A DNA stretch of 42,813 bases from CAYNJW01 sp964397665. GTDB taxonomy: Archaea > Nanobdellota > Nanobdellia > Pacearchaeales > GW2011-AR1. The stretch covers positions 1 to 42,813 of the forward strand of contig CAYNJW010000003.1 in NCBI GenBank assembly GCA_964397665.1. The letters run 5' to 3'. Shown piece after piece: positions 41,621-42,813 of the stretch. The position numbers were made by a program, and so were the translations under genes. Below the pieces are notes generated by a model that was not told where the DNA came from, did no database searches, and saw only the letters and a program-made list of their open reading frames with translations. Each line of letters begins with the position of its first letter. The first letter of the stretch is position 1.

Positions 41621-42355
41621 ATGGCAATGAAAAAGAAATTTATAGAAGTGGAAAGCCCTGTAACAAATGAAACTCTAGAAGTTTTAGGCACAGCAGAAGA
41701 TTTGAATCATAAAACCATCAAATTAGATTTAGCTAGAAAAATGAGGGGAAAAGGTATTGAAGTAGTTCTAGAATTATTTAACGAAGATGGAAAACTTATT
41801 GCATATCCTAAAAGAGTTGAACTTGTAAAATCAAGCATAAGAAGAATGATGCGAAAAAGAATAAATTATGTTGAAGATTCTTTTGATATTTCTTGTGCTG
41901 ATATAAAGGCAAGAATCAAACCCTTTTTATTAACGAGAAAAAAAGTTTCAAGAGCTGTTAGAAATAATTTAAGAAGAACTACGAAAGAATTTTTGATAGA
42001 ATATATAAAAACAAGGAATTTTATTGAATTAACTGCAGAATTATTAGCTGGAATACTTCAAAAAGAAATGCTTCCAAAATTAAAAAAAGTTTATCCATTA
42101 TCTTTGTGTGAAATTAGAATCTTCGAGACCAAAGAACTAGAAAAAGCTAATAAAGAATTTAAACAAGAAATTGAAGCAAGACTTCCAAGAGATGATAAAG
42201 AAGAAAATAAAAATAAAGAAGAAGTTATTGATCAAATGGCAGAAATTGAAACAAAAGAAAAAGAAGTTGTTTTAGACCAAGCTGCAGAAATTGAAGCAGA
42301 AGTTAAAAAGAAAAAAGTCGTAAAGAAAACAAAGAAAGATGATAAAAAAGAGTGA
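41621..42355 (+). CDS. rps3ae: 30S ribosomal protein eS1 (S3Ae) with repeated acidic tail
   Basis: A 244-residue ribosomal protein located near the mRNA exit. The core (about 1-190) has the family's KSSIRRMMRKRINYVEDSF and YPLSLCEIRIFETKELE. The C-terminal tail (about 190-244) is Glu/Lys-rich with an imperfect repeat (VIDQMAEIETKEKE then VLDQAAEIEAEVKK) and ends in a basic Lys run. Tails of this kind vary between archaea. It is 1 nt after eL42 and overlaps ndk by 17 nt. Confidence 0.93.
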   Translation: MAMKKKFIEVESPVTNETLEVLGTAEDLNHKTIKLDLARKMRGKGIEVVLELFNEDGKLIAYPKRVELVKSSIRRMMRKRINYVEDSFDISCADIKARIKPFLLTRKKVSRAVRNNLRRTTKEFLIEYIKTRNFIELTAELLAGILQKEMLPKLKKVYPLSLCEIRIFETKELEKANKEFKQEIEARLPRDDKEENKNKEEVIDQMAEIETKEKEVVLDQAAEIEAEVKKKKVVKKTKKDDKKE

Positions 42356-42813
42356 AGCTTGCCTAGTTCTAATTAAACCAGATGGTTTATTAAAAAGCAT
42401 TACTGGAAATATAATTAATGATTTATCAAAAACAAACTTAAAAATTATAGGTGCAAAAATTGTTTCAGTCAATGATGAATTAGCAGAAAAACACTATAAC
42501 AATTTAAAAAAAGAAAAAGGTGAAGAAATTTTTAAAGAAGTTCTAAAATATATTAAGGGAGAATATCACACAAATCGTGTAATGGCGCTTGTTTACTATG
42601 GGATTGATGCATGTAAAAAAATAAGGGAAATTGCAGGTGCAACAAATCCTGAATCTGCAGACCCTACAACAATCCGTGGAAGATATGGTAGAATTCACTC
42701 TAAAACTGGAGTTTTTGAAAACGGAATTCATGCTTCAGATTCCAAAATAACTGCCGAAAGAGAAGTTAAACTTTGGTTTTCTCCAAATGAATTAACTGAA
42801 AAAATCTATGAGA
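42339..42813 (+). CDS. ndk: nucleoside diphosphate kinase, 3' end cut off
   Basis: The ATG at 42339 lies 17 nt inside the eS1 gene. The first 158 codons are present and the frame runs off the window. ACLVLIKPDGL is the family's opening, MALVYYGIDACKKIREIAGATNPESADPTTIRGRYG is the signature region, and NGIHASDS carries the phosphorylated His131. The segment GRIHSKTGVFEN between RGRYG and NGIHAS is longer than in common NDKs. The enzyme equalises nucleoside triphosphate pools using ATP. Confidence 0.94.
   Translation, partial: MIKKSEACLVLIKPDGLLKSITGNIINDLSKTNLKIIGAKIVSVNDELAEKHYNNLKKEKGEEIFKEVLKYIKGEYHTNRVMALVYYGIDACKKIREIAGATNPESADPTTIRGRYGRIHSKTGVFENGIHASDSKITAEREVKLWFSPNELTEKIYE

Noticed and set aside
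1..42813. CRISPR array, insertion sequence or prophage
   Set aside because: I saw no regularly spaced repeats, no transposase or integrase and no terminal inverted repeats. The only repeats are the short ones listed.

Overview
The window is a compact, AT-rich archaeal segment. The information-processing genes are clearly archaeal: TFB, TFS, Lsm, Alba, eS17, eS8, eL42, eS1, type II methionine aminopeptidase, single-chain glycyl-tRNA synthetase, RNase Z and a His-type signal peptidase. Many genes sit about 25 bp downstream of a TTTATAAA or TTTAAAAA box and so look leaderless. The very short spacers, the many small orphan proteins, the isolated surface genes and the giant secreted protein suggest a DPANN lineage of the Woesearchaeota/Pacearchaeota kind. 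That placement is inference. A run of exactly 100 N shows this is a scaffold from a draft or metagenome assembly.

Layout. 1-1316: the 3' part of tRNA-Lys, a possibly frameshifted membrane ORF pair, and a BtpA-family pseudogene with two in-frame stops. 1357-2537 (-): TFS, an orphan and signal peptidase. 2582-8414 (+): a proteostasis operon with a palindromic operator, an AbrB-type regulator, an Hsp20-like protein, two tandem Cdc48 ATPases and a membrane protein. 8415-12737 (-): a transglutaminase-like protein, methionine aminopeptidase, an orphan, and a three-gene unit made of an RNA m5C methyltransferase, a DUF3750-like protein and a detached PUA-like domain. 12868-13385 (+): eS17 and Alba, followed by a long hairpin-forming leader and a 46-residue orphan. 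13761-14244 (-): a ribbon-helix-helix protein overlapping a membrane/coiled-coil protein. 14456-17703: tRNA-Met with an odd T-loop, a HIT protein, a MinD/ParA ATPase, an orphan and GlyRS. 17726-21095 (-): prepilin peptidase, a basic orphan and a TadC/GspF-type membrane protein. 21159-25317: tRNA-Cys, tRNA-Arg, RNase Z, a membrane sulfatase/LTA-synthase-like enzyme, and a glycosyltransferase interrupted by one TGA. 25374-27307: Lsm, eS8, TFB and tRNA-Leu.

27319-39485 (-): a 12-kb block of five surface or secreted proteins. They are a pilin-like GLUG-repeat protein broken by the N gap, a signal-peptide plus C-terminal-anchor protein, a single-TM 621-residue protein, a 1751-residue secreted protein ending in LysM, and a 618-residue protein with a prepilin-like N-terminus. 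The peptidase and TadC-like genes at 17.7-21.1 kb could process and assemble two of them. This block is the best candidate here for an undescribed system. 39550-42813: tRNA-Val, a secreted purple-acid-phosphatase-like enzyme, a basic orphan, and eL42-eS1-ndk, with ndk cut by the window end.

All coordinates and motifs were read by eye. Family names come from remembered motifs, not from searches.
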